From: Arcticibacterium luteifluviistationis
GTDB taxonomy: Bacteria; Bacteroidota; Bacteroidia; Cytophagales; Spirosomataceae
Direction of reading: 5' to 3'
Assembly (NCBI RefSeq): GCF_003258705.1
Contig: NZ_CP029480.1
Span: 3,286,001 to 3,350,000, forward strand
Length of the DNA stretch: 64,000 nucleotides
The translations under genes were made by a program, and so were the position numbers. How positions within the stretch are numbered: the stretch's first letter is position 1; each line of letters starts with the position of its first letter. The notes under the pieces are model-generated. The model was given only the letters and a program-made list of their open reading frames with translations, was not told the DNA's origin and ran no database searches. Shown here piece after piece: positions 1 to 10,100 of this stretch.

Positions 1-444
1 TTGATAGGTTTTATCCTACTCGGTAATGCTGCCTCTGCACAGTATTTACAGTTGCTTGATGCTTCGCAAAACTGGATTCTAAAAACATCAGATATAAAAG
101 ATAACTCTTTGGTGTTTGTTAATTATGAGAAAAAAAAGGTTGACCTCAACACTATGATTTGGAAATTTTTACCAAATGGACGTTTAGAATACGATTATCA
201 AAGTAGTGAGACCATTTATGCCTGTGCGGGCGTTAATTTTCTGGATATGGATGTAGATGAATGCCTTTGGACTTATAACCCATCTACACTCATTCTTACA
301 CTTCAAATCAAAGGTGGCTATGCCAGCTTGGATGATTTCGTTTTCAAACGTGATTACAAAGTGGGAATGCTAGATGAGGACGATGGCTACGGTTATACAC
401 TTACTTTAGACAAAGAGCAGTATTTTAATGACCTTACTAATTGA
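1..444 (+). CDS. secreted protein of unknown function, 5' end cut by window
   Basis: The frame is open from base 1, and the first residues (FILLGNAASAQ) read as the end of a signal peptide, so the true start lies just outside the window. The remaining roughly 130 residues are rich in Trp, Tyr and alternating hydrophobic residues (for example MIWKFLPNGRLEYDY), which suggests a small beta-rich, lipocalin-like exported domain. I recognise no catalytic motif. The stop (442-444) is 10 bases before the M1 peptidase start, so the two are probably co-transcribed. The function is unknown. Confidence 0.6.
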   Translation: MIGFILLGNAASAQYLQLLDASQNWILKTSDIKDNSLVFVNYEKKKVDLNTMIWKFLPNGRLEYDYQSSETIYACAGVNFLDMDVDECLWTYNPSTLILTLQIKGGYASLDDFVFKRDYKVGMLDEDDGYGYTLTLDKEQYFNDLTN

Positions 445-454
445 TTTTAAATAC

Positions 455-2926
455 ATGAATAAGCTTTTAGGGAGTTTGTTTTTTTTACTGACTTTAGCAG
501 GTAATGCTTTAGCTCAAAAAAACTATAATGCTTCAGAAACTAAGTATTTTGACCTTATCCATACAGAACTTGACGTTAAGCCAGACTGGCAAACAAACCA
601 TTTAGAAGGTCAGGCTGAATTGACGCTAAAGCCTTGGTTTTACCCACAAGAAAAACTAATACTTGATGCCAAAGGTTTTGATATCAAAAAAGTAGTCCTA
701 AACAACCAAACGGTTGATTACAAATACGATGGAATCAAATTAGAAATACCACTTGGTAGACCTTTCAATTCGAAAGAGACTATAAAAGTAAATATTGCCT
801 ATACTGCAAAACCAGACGAATTAGGTAAAATAGAAGCCTTTAAAGACTTAGAATATAAGGGATTGTACTTTATCAATACTGACAAGACTAAACCTCAGCA
901 AGTTTGGACTGAAGGTGAGACAGAATATAATTCTTGTTGGTTTCCCACTTTAGATTCTCCTAATCAAAAGCACACGCAAAGAATATCCATTACTATTCCC
1001 AAAAACTTTACGACCCTATCAAACGGCCTCTTAAAAAACAGTAAAGAAAACCCAGATGGAACAAGAACAGACACTTGGGTTCAAAATATTGAGCATTCGG
1101 TTTATTTGACCATGATAGCCGCTGGAGAGTTCAAAAAAGTTACGGATTCTACCTTTAAGGCTTTTGAAGTTAGTTATTATGTAGAACCTGCTTTTGAAAA
1201 ATACGCTTATCATATTTTTGGGCGAACACCAGAAATGATAAAGTATTTTGAAGAACTACTTCAAACAAAATACCCTTGGCAAAAATATGCTCAAATAGCT
1301 GTAAGAGACTATGTGAGCGGTGCTATGGAAAATACCACAGCCACTGTTCATGGAAGCGGCATTCAAAAAAACGACAATCAAATAGTTGATAATAATGATG
1401 ACGGCGTAATAGCTCATGAGTTATTTCATCATTGGTTCGGCGACTTAGTAACGGCTGAATCTTGGGCTAATTTACCTTTAAACGAAGCCTTTGCAGATTA
1501 CTCGGAATACCTCTGGGCAAATCACAAATATGGAAAAGACGAGGGTGATTGGCTAAACTTCACGGCTCTTAATCAATATTTGGATGAGGCCGAAGACAAA
1601 CAAGAGCCGGTTATTAGATATGGCTATGCTGACAAAGAAGACATGTTTGACAGCCACTCATACGCTAAGGGTGGCCGCATACTTCACATGCTCAGAAATG
1701 AAGTAGGAGACCAAGCCTTTTTTGAGTCTTTAAGGCTTTACTTGGATGAAAACCAATTCAAAAATGCTGAAATCAACAATCTAAGGTTAGCTTTTGAAAG
1801 TGTCACAGGAAGAGACCTTAATTGGTTCTTTGAACAGTGGTTTCTAAAAAAAGGGCACCCAAGACTAACTGTAGAGCATTCTTATAAATCAGGAAATTTG
1901 TCTATTGAAATAAATCAGACTTTAGATTCTTTAAATGACCTAGTTTACCAGCTGCCCCTCCAAGTAGAAATAGGTACGGAAGAAGGATTTACACAAAGAA
2001 GTCTTTTTCTCAACAAAAAAAGTCAAACATTCGATTTCCAATTGGAGGACAAGCCTACTTATGTTAAGATTGACCCAAATGGCTATGCACTGGCTGTTAT
2101 AAGTCAAAACCAAAGTACAAAGGAGCTTATCAATCAATTTGAAAACTCGAAATCTGCCATAGCTAGGTTTAAAGCCTTTAAAGAAATAACATCAGAAGAA
2201 GCGTCAGATGGTAATATCTCTCCCAATCCAATGTTTGACAAGACTAAAAGGAGTGTTGCCTTAAAAGCTTTAGACGATAATTTCTGGAAAATCCGTGAGT
2301 TGGCAATACACAAGTTTTTCGATTATGATGGTGATGATTTCCTAAAAATAGAAAAGAATTTACAATCAGTAATTAGGATAGATTCGAGGTCTCAGGTTAG
2401 AGCGGCGGCTATTTTAGCCATGAAGAATTTTCTCAACCCTCAAAATGACCTTTTATTCAGAAATGCCCTTGCTGACACTTCTTATACAGTAAGAGCGGCA
2501 GCTTTAGAAGCTATTTTGATTAATAACCCATCTGATGCGACTTCCTTAACTGCTAAGTTTGAAAATATTGACGACGTTAATATTTTCTCTGCTGTTGCGG
2601 GATATAAAGCTTTACAGGGCAAAGCCGAAGATTTAAATTGGTTCGAGACCAAAATAGGACAGCTTTCAAGTGGAGAACTTTATCAAACCATGGGGATTTT
2701 TGGTTCTTATATCATAAGTGCTGACTTGAATACTCAGCTAGCCAGTATTCCATTTCTAAAAGATATAGCTTTAAACGAATCTGCATGGTATGGCCGATTT
2801 TCGGCCGCACAAGCATTAATGCTACTCATGGATATGGATGAAGCTCAAGCAGCTTTAAAAGAAGTTTTTTCTGCCGAAACCGAAGAACGATTACAACAGA
2901 TTTATAGTCAAATTCCATTAAACTAG
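455..2926 (+). CDS. M1 family zinc aminopeptidase, secreted, with C-terminal HEAT-like repeats
   Basis: This is a zinc metallopeptidase expected to remove N-terminal amino acids from peptides in the periplasm or outside the cell. The start was placed at 455 because MNKLLGSLFFLLTLAGNALAQ is a clean signal peptide; a longer frame from 428 would add nine non-signal residues and overlap the previous gene. The substrate-anchoring GAMEN motif is at residues 289-293. The zinc site HELFHH is at 321-326, with the third ligand Glu344 exactly 18 residues after the second zinc His. The C-terminal part after about residue 570 is helical and repeat-like. At 823 aa the length is normal for secreted Bacteroidota M1 enzymes. 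The stop abuts the radical SAM start directly. Confidence 0.93.
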   Translation: MNKLLGSLFFLLTLAGNALAQKNYNASETKYFDLIHTELDVKPDWQTNHLEGQAELTLKPWFYPQEKLILDAKGFDIKKVVLNNQTVDYKYDGIKLEIPLGRPFNSKETIKVNIAYTAKPDELGKIEAFKDLEYKGLYFINTDKTKPQQVWTEGETEYNSCWFPTLDSPNQKHTQRISITIPKNFTTLSNGLLKNSKENPDGTRTDTWVQNIEHSVYLTMIAAGEFKKVTDSTFKAFEVSYYVEPAFEKYAYHIFGRTPEMIKYFEELLQTKYPWQKYAQIAVRDYVSGAMENTTATVHGSGIQKNDNQIVDNNDDGVIAHELFHHWFGDLVTAESWANLPLNEAFADYSEYLWANHKYGKDEGDWLNFTALNQYLDEAEDKQEPVIRYGYADKEDMFDSHSYAKGGRILHMLRNEVGDQAFFESLRLYLDENQFKNAEINNLRLAFESVTGRDLNWFFEQWFLKKGHPRLTVEHSYKSGNLSIEINQTLDSLNDLVYQLPLQVEIGTEEGFTQRSLFLNKKSQTFDFQLEDKPTYVKIDPNGYALAVISQNQSTKELINQFENSKSAIARFKAFKEITSEEASDGNISPNPMFDKTKRSVALKALDDNFWKIRELAIHKFFDYDGDDFLKIEKNLQSVIRIDSRSQVRAAAILAMKNFLNPQNDLLFRNALADTSYTVRAAALEAILINNPSDATSLTAKFENIDDVNIFSAVAGYKALQGKAEDLNWFETKIGQLSSGELYQTMGIFGSYIISADLNTQLASIPFLKDIALNESAWYGRFSAAQALMLLMDMDEAQAALKEVFSAETEERLQQIYSQIPLN

Positions 2927-3937
2927 ATGAACCTAAAAGACGGCCTAAATTTTGCGACCAAACTCACTCTAAAACGAGTGTGGAATGGCTTGTCAATTTT
3001 AGGAAGTTATGGTCTTTCAAAAATCACAAAGGAGCCAAACATTAAAGGATTGCCTTTGGCTATTGGGTTTGAGCCCACTACCAGCTGTAATCTTCGCTGC
3101 CCAGAATGCCCAAGTGGATTAAGGTCTTTCACCAGACCTACCGGAATGCTGCAAAAAGAGCTCTACGAAAGGGCGATTGAAGAGCTCAAGGATACCTTAA
3201 TTTATCTCACCTTTTATTTTCAGGGTGAGCCCTACCTTCACCCAGATTTTTTGGAGATGGTGAAGTTTGCTTCTGAAAGAAAAATATACACAGCCACTTC
3301 TACCAATGCTCATTATTTAACACCTAATGTGGCAGAGAAAACCGTCAAGTCTGGTATTGATAGAATGATAGTCTCCATAGACGGCACCACGCAAGAAACC
3401 TATCAGCAGTACCGTGTAGGCGGTAAACTTGACAAGGTTTTAGAAGGAACTAAAAACTTAATTGCCGCTAAAAAAAGATTGAAATCTAAAACGCCACATG
3501 TCATTTTTCAGTTTTTAGTGGTAAAGCCAAACGAGCATCAAATAGCTGATGTTTACAAACTGGCAGATGAACTTGGAGTTGATGAAGTCAAGCTCAAAAC
3601 TGCTCAAATATATGAGTATGAAAATGGCAATGAACTGATTCCGACCATAGACAAATACTCTAGGTATAAAGACAATCAAGACGGCACTTTCAGTATCAAA
3701 AACAAGCTACTAGACCACTGCTGGAAAATGTGGCATAGCTGCGTTATCACTTGGGACGGAGCCTTAGTACCCTGCTGCTTTGATAAAGATGCTGAGCACC
3801 CAATGGGCACTTTACAAGATAATACCTTCAAAGAAGTCTGGAATTCTCCTGCTTACACCAACTTCCGAAAGGCCCTAATTTCTTCTCGTTCGGAGGTGGA
3901 AATTTGCAAGAATTGTAGTGAGGGAGCTTTGGTTTAA
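2927..3937 (+). CDS. radical SAM/SPASM domain protein
   Basis: This is an iron-sulfur enzyme using S-adenosylmethionine radical chemistry. The cluster-binding motif is C54-x3-C58-x2-C61 (CNLRCPEC). A SPASM-type cysteine-rich C-terminal half (HCWKMWHSC, VPCCFD, ICKNCS) would bind auxiliary clusters. The layout resembles MoaA/PqqE-like peptide- or small-molecule-modifying enzymes, but the substrate cannot be read from sequence. The ATG follows the aminopeptidase stop without a gap, so translational coupling is likely. Its last 22 codons are duplicated as a relic at 11461-11529, and a promoter-like element for the next gene starts inside those codons. Confidence 0.9.
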   Translation: MNLKDGLNFATKLTLKRVWNGLSILGSYGLSKITKEPNIKGLPLAIGFEPTTSCNLRCPECPSGLRSFTRPTGMLQKELYERAIEELKDTLIYLTFYFQGEPYLHPDFLEMVKFASERKIYTATSTNAHYLTPNVAEKTVKSGIDRMIVSIDGTTQETYQQYRVGGKLDKVLEGTKNLIAAKKRLKSKTPHVIFQFLVVKPNEHQIADVYKLADELGVDEVKLKTAQIYEYENGNELIPTIDKYSRYKDNQDGTFSIKNKLLDHCWKMWHSCVITWDGALVPCCFDKDAEHPMGTLQDNTFKEVWNSPAYTNFRKALISSRSEVEICKNCSEGALV

Positions 3938-3958
3938 AAAGCTTTCAAACTATCTTAG
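3928..3958 (+). promoter_or_regulatory. Bacteroidota-type promoter for the first VCBS-repeat gene
   Basis: TTTG at 3928-3931 lies inside the last codons of the radical SAM gene. It is followed after 19 bases by TATCTTAG at 3951-3958, one base off the TAnnTTTG -7 consensus. The same pair with the same 19-base spacing recurs at 11520-11550, upstream of the paralogous gene. Confidence 0.45.
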
Positions 3959-4022
3959 CCAAGCCGACCAAAGGCTGAAATTCAACTATATTTTTCGCAA
4001 TACATACATCAATATTGACGAT

Positions 4023-7000
4023 ATGAAACAACTTTTATCTCTTCTTCTATTTCTTTCCTTTTTATCTTCTCCCGTTTTTGCTCAAAAGTTTACAGACATA
4101 ACGCCTAAAACAGACCTTGATAGGACTAATAATATCAAAACCATGGAATATGCTGATTTTGATGGCGATGGTGATATTGACCTAGCAGTTTCTGGTAGTT
4201 ACAGTTCTTCTTCCAATGTCAGTCAAAACATCATTGGGATTTACAAAAATGACGGTCAGGGTAACTTTTCGTTAAATTTAGAACAAGATGTTATTTATAC
4301 GGCCGCAGTTAATTTCAAAATCAAAGATTTAGATTTTGACGGAGACGAGGATATATATTTTGTTGAATTAGAAGATGATTCTGATACCACACAAGTATTT
4401 TATTACCACACCTTAGTAAATGATGGCCAGGGAAATTTTATAGACAAAAAGTACATATTAGATGCCCCTGCATTGGGAGGATACAAAATTGATATAGGAG
4501 ATTTTGATGGGGATAATGATTATGATTTAATTCTCACAGGAAGCACGATAGAATTACGCGAATATGTGGTTGGAAGCGGATTTTTCAGTGAAACCCGTCG
4601 AGGTAATACTTTCATATTTGAAAACCAAAACAATTCGGACTACTCCCTTATGGAGAATGCAAACATTGACGGGTATTTTAGTGCAAACACCGTTTTTGCC
4701 GATTTAGATGGAGATTCAGATATAGACTTTATTGTTAGTGGAACTCCTTATTATTCTAGCTACAGCGATGGAATAGGTACCAGCATTTATTTAAATAACG
4801 GAAATAAAACATTCTCAAAAAAAGAGGGTAATGATTTTTCATTCACATCAATCGAATCAATGGCAGGAGGAACTCGCCAACTCGCTCTAAACGATATTGA
4901 CTTAGATGGGGATCTTGATTTAGTTATGTCAATGGTAGAAGTAGGGTTTTACTATACCAAGACTAAAGTATTTAAAAACGATGGGCTTGGAAACTTTACA
5001 ATCATTGGCACTTCCCCTTTTGAAAACTATAGTGCAAATTTTGAATTCCTAGATTTCAATGAAGATGGTTATGACGACATTATAATGTCTGGAAAACAGA
5101 ATTTAGGTTTTGGCAATGCTTCCTTTTTCGTACCAAGAACAGAGCTTTTCCTAAATAGTAAAGGACAAGGTTATGTGAAAGACACGCTCGTCACTTTTGA
5201 GGACTTGGGAGGTATGATAAAATGTTTTGATTTTGACAATGACGGATATAGGGATGTTTTGACTTATGGCAGAAATCATGTTATCTCTTCAAATGAAGAT
5301 TTCTTAACCTTCTACTTAAACAAAAAAAATGAAAGCTTTAATACGGTATCTAAAAGCTTCTTTGGAGATTTAACGCAAATAAAAAGCACTCCTTTGGACT
5401 TTAATGCTGACAACTTCCCTGATATACTAATCACTGGAATTAATAAAATTGGTGAACCAGAAACTAAGCTATATCTAAATTTAGATGGCACCGGAAGTTT
5501 GGGTCAGGAAACAAGCCATCCCTTCCCTTCTCTTGACAGTACAAGAATCCTATTTGAAGACTTTAATAATGATGGGATTGAAGATGTGGTGTTCGTTGGA
5601 ATTGACTCTTTGGCTCTAGGGAAATTCCAGCTTTTCTTAAAAAGCAATGAAGGAACATTTACGTCAAAAAATAAAGCTGACTTTCAAGCAGAAAAAATTA
5701 GTCAGATTGAAGCAGTAGATATAAACCAAGATGGTTGGATGGATATAGGCCTTACCGGAATTTATAATGACAGTGCGTTTTTATATATTCTATTCAACAA
5801 CCAAGATGGCTCTTTTGGTTGGCAAGATCAGAGTGAAATATTTAATGGTAACTTGGAGGGTATTCAATTTGGAATTATTGATGGAGACGCATATCCTGAT
5901 ATCCTTTTAACAAATGGGAGATGCACCATTGGTAAAGGGTATGAACAATTAATAGTAACATTTAGCAACCCTATTGGCCTTGGTTATTCTCTACAAAATA
6001 CAGACACTACTAAATTCAACCATGAACTTTCTGCACTTAATAAATACTATCTAATCGATACTGATAAAGATGGTGACGATGATATCATTGCTGCAATTAG
6101 TTCCCCTGGAGGCTATTCTAGCAATGTTAGTTACTACGGCTTCCAAAATGAGGGCGGTATTTTTAACAGGAAATTTGATGAAAAAGCTTATGCAGGATAT
6201 TCAATAACAGCACAAACTGCTGATTTTAACAATGACGAAACCGAGGATTTTTTCGCTTTATCTTATGTTTCCTTGGGCACGCGATTCACTCGCTTTGATA
6301 AATACAAATATTCAATGAAGATGTTATTAAATATCGATAACGTATTAATGAAAGAAACCATCTGTCAAGAATTCAAAAGCTATAAGGAAGCAGAAATTAA
6401 AACGACAGATTTCAATGCAGATGGAAACACTGATATTCTAATTACTGGAATAGACCTATCAGGCCAGCCAGCAATCACAATTTATCTTAATGACGGTTCA
6501 CAATTACCATACGCAGCAGATAAAATCAACGCTTGCGACTCAACAACTTGGTTAAATGGCAAAACATATACATCCAATAACTTTGAGGATGTATACCCTC
6601 CAGTACATGAAAGCTATTCCACCAGTCCTACGCTAAACTGTGACCCGAGAGCGATGCTTTATCTAACAATGGGTAAAAGCGATAACTGGATAGACACAGT
6701 AAACGCCACAGGCGAATTCACATGGATAGATGGTAACACCTACTATAAAAGTAATAACACCGCCACCTATACTTTAACAAATCAGTCTGGCTGTGATTCT
6801 ACTGTTAGCTTAAATCTTACGCTGATTCCATTAGCAAATGAGATGGCGTCCTCAGTTACTCTTTTCCCTAACCCTAGCGGAGAAAGGCTCAAATTAGATT
6901 TAGGGCATGAGACGCCAGAAAATATTGAATATAAAATATTCAACACAGCAGGTTTGGAAATAAAAACTTGGGAAAGTAATCTCAAGGAACAATTAATAGA

Positions 7001-7085
7001 CATTAGCCGATTACCCACTGGAACTTATATACTCAAATACCAAGAAGGGCTTAAGAGCGAATCTATGAAGTTTGTTAAGCGGTGA
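4023..7085 (+). CDS. secreted FG-GAP/VCBS-repeat protein with type IX secretion C-terminal domain (paralog A)
   Basis: The 1020-residue product starts at MKQLLSLLLF, a signal peptide ending near FAQ at residue 21. The frame is open from 3918, but the extra 35 residues would precede the signal. Most of the chain is FG-GAP/VCBS beta-propeller repeats with calcium-loop motifs such as DFDGDGDIDLAVSG and DLDGDSDIDFIVSG. Near the end is a WIDGNTYY...SGCDSTVSLNLTL repeat. The last roughly 80 residues form a type A T9SS sorting domain (LFPNPSGE ... GTYILKYQEG ... KFVKR), so the protein should be exported and anchored or released at the cell surface. No enzymatic domain is visible. It closely resembles the protein at 11615-14641. 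Confidence 0.9.
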   Translation: MKQLLSLLLFLSFLSSPVFAQKFTDITPKTDLDRTNNIKTMEYADFDGDGDIDLAVSGSYSSSSNVSQNIIGIYKNDGQGNFSLNLEQDVIYTAAVNFKIKDLDFDGDEDIYFVELEDDSDTTQVFYYHTLVNDGQGNFIDKKYILDAPALGGYKIDIGDFDGDNDYDLILTGSTIELREYVVGSGFFSETRRGNTFIFENQNNSDYSLMENANIDGYFSANTVFADLDGDSDIDFIVSGTPYYSSYSDGIGTSIYLNNGNKTFSKKEGNDFSFTSIESMAGGTRQLALNDIDLDGDLDLVMSMVEVGFYYTKTKVFKNDGLGNFTIIGTSPFENYSANFEFLDFNEDGYDDIIMSGKQNLGFGNASFFVPRTELFLNSKGQGYVKDTLVTFEDLGGMIKCFDFDNDGYRDVLTYGRNHVISSNEDFLTFYLNKKNESFNTVSKSFFGDLTQIKSTPLDFNADNFPDILITGINKIGEPETKLYLNLDGTGSLGQETSHPFPSLDSTRILFEDFNNDGIEDVVFVGIDSLALGKFQLFLKSNEGTFTSKNKADFQAEKISQIEAVDINQDGWMDIGLTGIYNDSAFLYILFNNQDGSFGWQDQSEIFNGNLEGIQFGIIDGDAYPDILLTNGRCTIGKGYEQLIVTFSNPIGLGYSLQNTDTTKFNHELSALNKYYLIDTDKDGDDDIIAAISSPGGYSSNVSYYGFQNEGGIFNRKFDEKAYAGYSITAQTADFNNDETEDFFALSYVSLGTRFTRFDKYKYSMKMLLNIDNVLMKETICQEFKSYKEAEIKTTDFNADGNTDILITGIDLSGQPAITIYLNDGSQLPYAADKINACDSTTWLNGKTYTSNNFEDVYPPVHESYSTSPTLNCDPRAMLYLTMGKSDNWIDTVNATGEFTWIDGNTYYKSNNTATYTLTNQSGCDSTVSLNLTLIPLANEMASSVTLFPNPSGERLKLDLGHETPENIEYKIFNTAGLEIKTWESNLKEQLIDISRLPTGTYILKYQEGLKSESMKFVKR

Positions 7086-7163
7086 GTTTAGGTAGATAAT
7101 TTACCTGAATTGTCAATCATTTAATTAGAAGGAATTATATTGAATTCAAATAAACCCGAATCC

Positions 7164-10100
7164 ATGAAGCTTTGGCAAAAGACTCTTTTACTTCTCATAT
7201 TATTTGCAACTACTAGCCAAGCACAAACTTTCACCGAGCTAAGCCCCTCCCCTCTTACTGGCACAAGTTGGTCTTCTGTTGACGTCTCAGATGTAAACGG
7301 TGATGGATTTATTGATGTTATGATTTCTGGTTCAGCCTCTAGTGGAATAAAGATTTCAAAATTATATTTAAATAAGTCTGGAGGAAACTTTACTGAACAG
7401 GCTGACAGCCCGTTTGAAGGAGTCTATCGTTCTTCAGTATCGTTTGCAGATATCGACATGGATAATGATGAAGATTTACTCATCACTGGAATGAATAGTG
7501 ACGATATTCCGATAGCTCTAATATATATAAACGACGGCCTTGGAAACTTCACTCTAAATGAAACAAACAAATTGCCGGGAGTGTATTTCTCTTCTGTGGC
7601 TTTTGCTGATGTAGATGCTGACAATGACCCCGACCTGTTCATTACCGGCAGTACAGGTCAAGATAATAGTATTGCCAAACTTTTTATAAATGATGGTTCC
7701 GGCTTTTTCGAAGAGTCTTCCCAAAACTTATTTGAAGGCGTCCACCAATCTTCTCTTGCCTTTAATGATGTCGATCTTGATTCAGATTATGACCTCATCA
7801 TAACAGGTCATAACGGAAGCGGAGGAAGTACTAAACTCTATAAAAATGATGGAAGTGGTAACTTTTCAGAAGATTTAAACATCCCTTTCGATAATGTTTA
7901 TGCATCATCTATCGCATTTGGAGATATTGAAAATGACGGTGACGATGACCTTCTTATTACAGGCTTTAGCACCGAGGCGAATAAACCCGTTTCCAAACTT
8001 TATACCAATGACGGTTTAGGTAATTTCCAAGAAGACACAATGTCAACCTTTCAAGATTTCGTATTATCTTCAATAAGCTTTGCTGACATGAATTCCGATG
8101 GTTTTCAGGATATTTTGATGAACGGGTTTAGCCAATCAATTGGAATTGCAACAGCCTACTATTATAGAAATAATAAAAATGGGACTTTTGTTTTAGCCAG
8201 CGAAATTAAACCTTCCACTAATGATGTAAGCCCAACCTCCATTATCAGTTTCGATGCAGACAATGACGATGACCTAGATATTTTAATAACAGGGCCAGCC
8301 GACTCCATGGGGAAAGGGAGGTTTTATATTTCAGAAGGAAGAGGGTGTATAGTTTATAATGAATATGATTTTATAAATGCCTGTGATTCTTTAAAATGGA
8401 TTGACGGTATTACCTATTATGAAAGCAACACTACGGCACAGCTGAGACTTAGGGGTGAATTTGGCTGCGATTCTATAATAAATTTAAGATTAAACCTAGG
8501 CCATACTTCATTCTCAAATAACACTTTCACTAGCAGAAAACCCCTTTATTTAAATGGACACAGTTATATTGAGAGCTCATATGGGATAAGTGACACGCTT
8601 ATAAATGCCAACGGCTGTGATTCGATAGCAAATATTGACGTTGAAATAATTCGTGAAATCTCTGGCGGTGGATTTACACGAGACACCGTGTTTTCATTTA
8701 TTTCAAAAAACAGAGAAAAGTGTTTCGCCGATATAGATAATGACGGAGATTTAGACATTATAACATACATTTCGGGTTCCCTTTCTTCAGAAGTAAGAGT
8801 TTATTTAAATAAATCTAAAGGAATTTACGAGTTAGATAATTCATTCTTATCATTTTTGGTTATTCGGACGAACCAACTTGTCTTTGAGGATATTAATAAT
8901 GATGGCTTAGATGATTTATTAGTTTATGGCTATAGTCCAAAGAATTTTACTTGGGAGTTTATATTATATCTCAATGATAAAGAGCAAGGCTTTGTTCGCC
9001 AAACCGAACTAGAGGGAGATTTCCCTGAGTTTCGTGTGATTATCCCATTTGACTATAACTCCGACGAATTAATCGACTTTTTGGGTTTTGGAAAAACCCT
9101 AGTAAGGCAAGATTCTTTTATAACATATATCGCAAAAACTGTTTTAATAAAAAACATAGGCTTCGGAAAGCTAGAAATTGTTGATAGCAATTTACCAGAT
9201 TTACAATACGCCCAAACGTCTTTTGGAGATGTTGACGGTGATGATGATTTAGATATTCTTCTTAGAGGTTTCGGCGAAACTTTTTCCGACAGAACAGAGA
9301 CTCTTTTTATAAATAACGGTTCCAGCCAATTTGAAGAAGAAAGAAGTTTTGTGTCCGATTACTATTATATCGGGTCTGGAAACCTAGCGGATATTGATAA
9401 TGATGGCTTTGACGATATAATTATTGATGGAAGAACTATTGTAGACTCTGTTTATTCCACCACCATCTTCTCAGGTTCAAGTGACAATTCACTCGTAAGA
9501 AAACCTTATGATTCCTCCTCTCCATTCATTCAGTCACAAATAAGCAAATATGGAGACTTTGATAATGATGGAGATCTAGATCTAATCGCCAGTAATTATC
9601 CATGGCCTTTTGTTTATACTAATGATGGAACAGGAAACTTCACAAAAGCTATTGACAGCCCATTTTTAGAACACATAGGATATAACCCTGACTTAATAGA
9701 TTTAGATGACGATGGCTATTTGGACATTATTTCTTATGATAAAATTTACTTTAATGATGGCTGTACCCCTAACTATGTGGTAGATAGCATAGTTTCATAC
9801 TATCCTTATACATGGATTGATGGTAAAACTTATGATGAATCAAATGACTATTCCAGAGTCATTTTTAAAAACCAATATAATTGCGACTCAATTATTGCCC
9901 TCAACCTAGAAATTCGAAACACTCCAAGAGAAGGTGGCTTTATTGAAATTACACCACCAATCATTGACGTTGTGAAATTTGCTTCGATTGCGTTGGGCGA
10001 TATTAATGGCAACAATAAAATAGATTTAGCCATCTCTGGTGTAGGAAATGGTTTAGGTGCAAACATTTATATAAATCAGTGTGAGAGGAAATTCATCAAC

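Noticed and set aside
3951-3985. Hairpin between the radical SAM gene and paralog A as terminator
   Set aside because: The TTAGCC/GGCTGA pairing is short and no T-run follows; the duplicated promoter reading explains the conserved sequence better.
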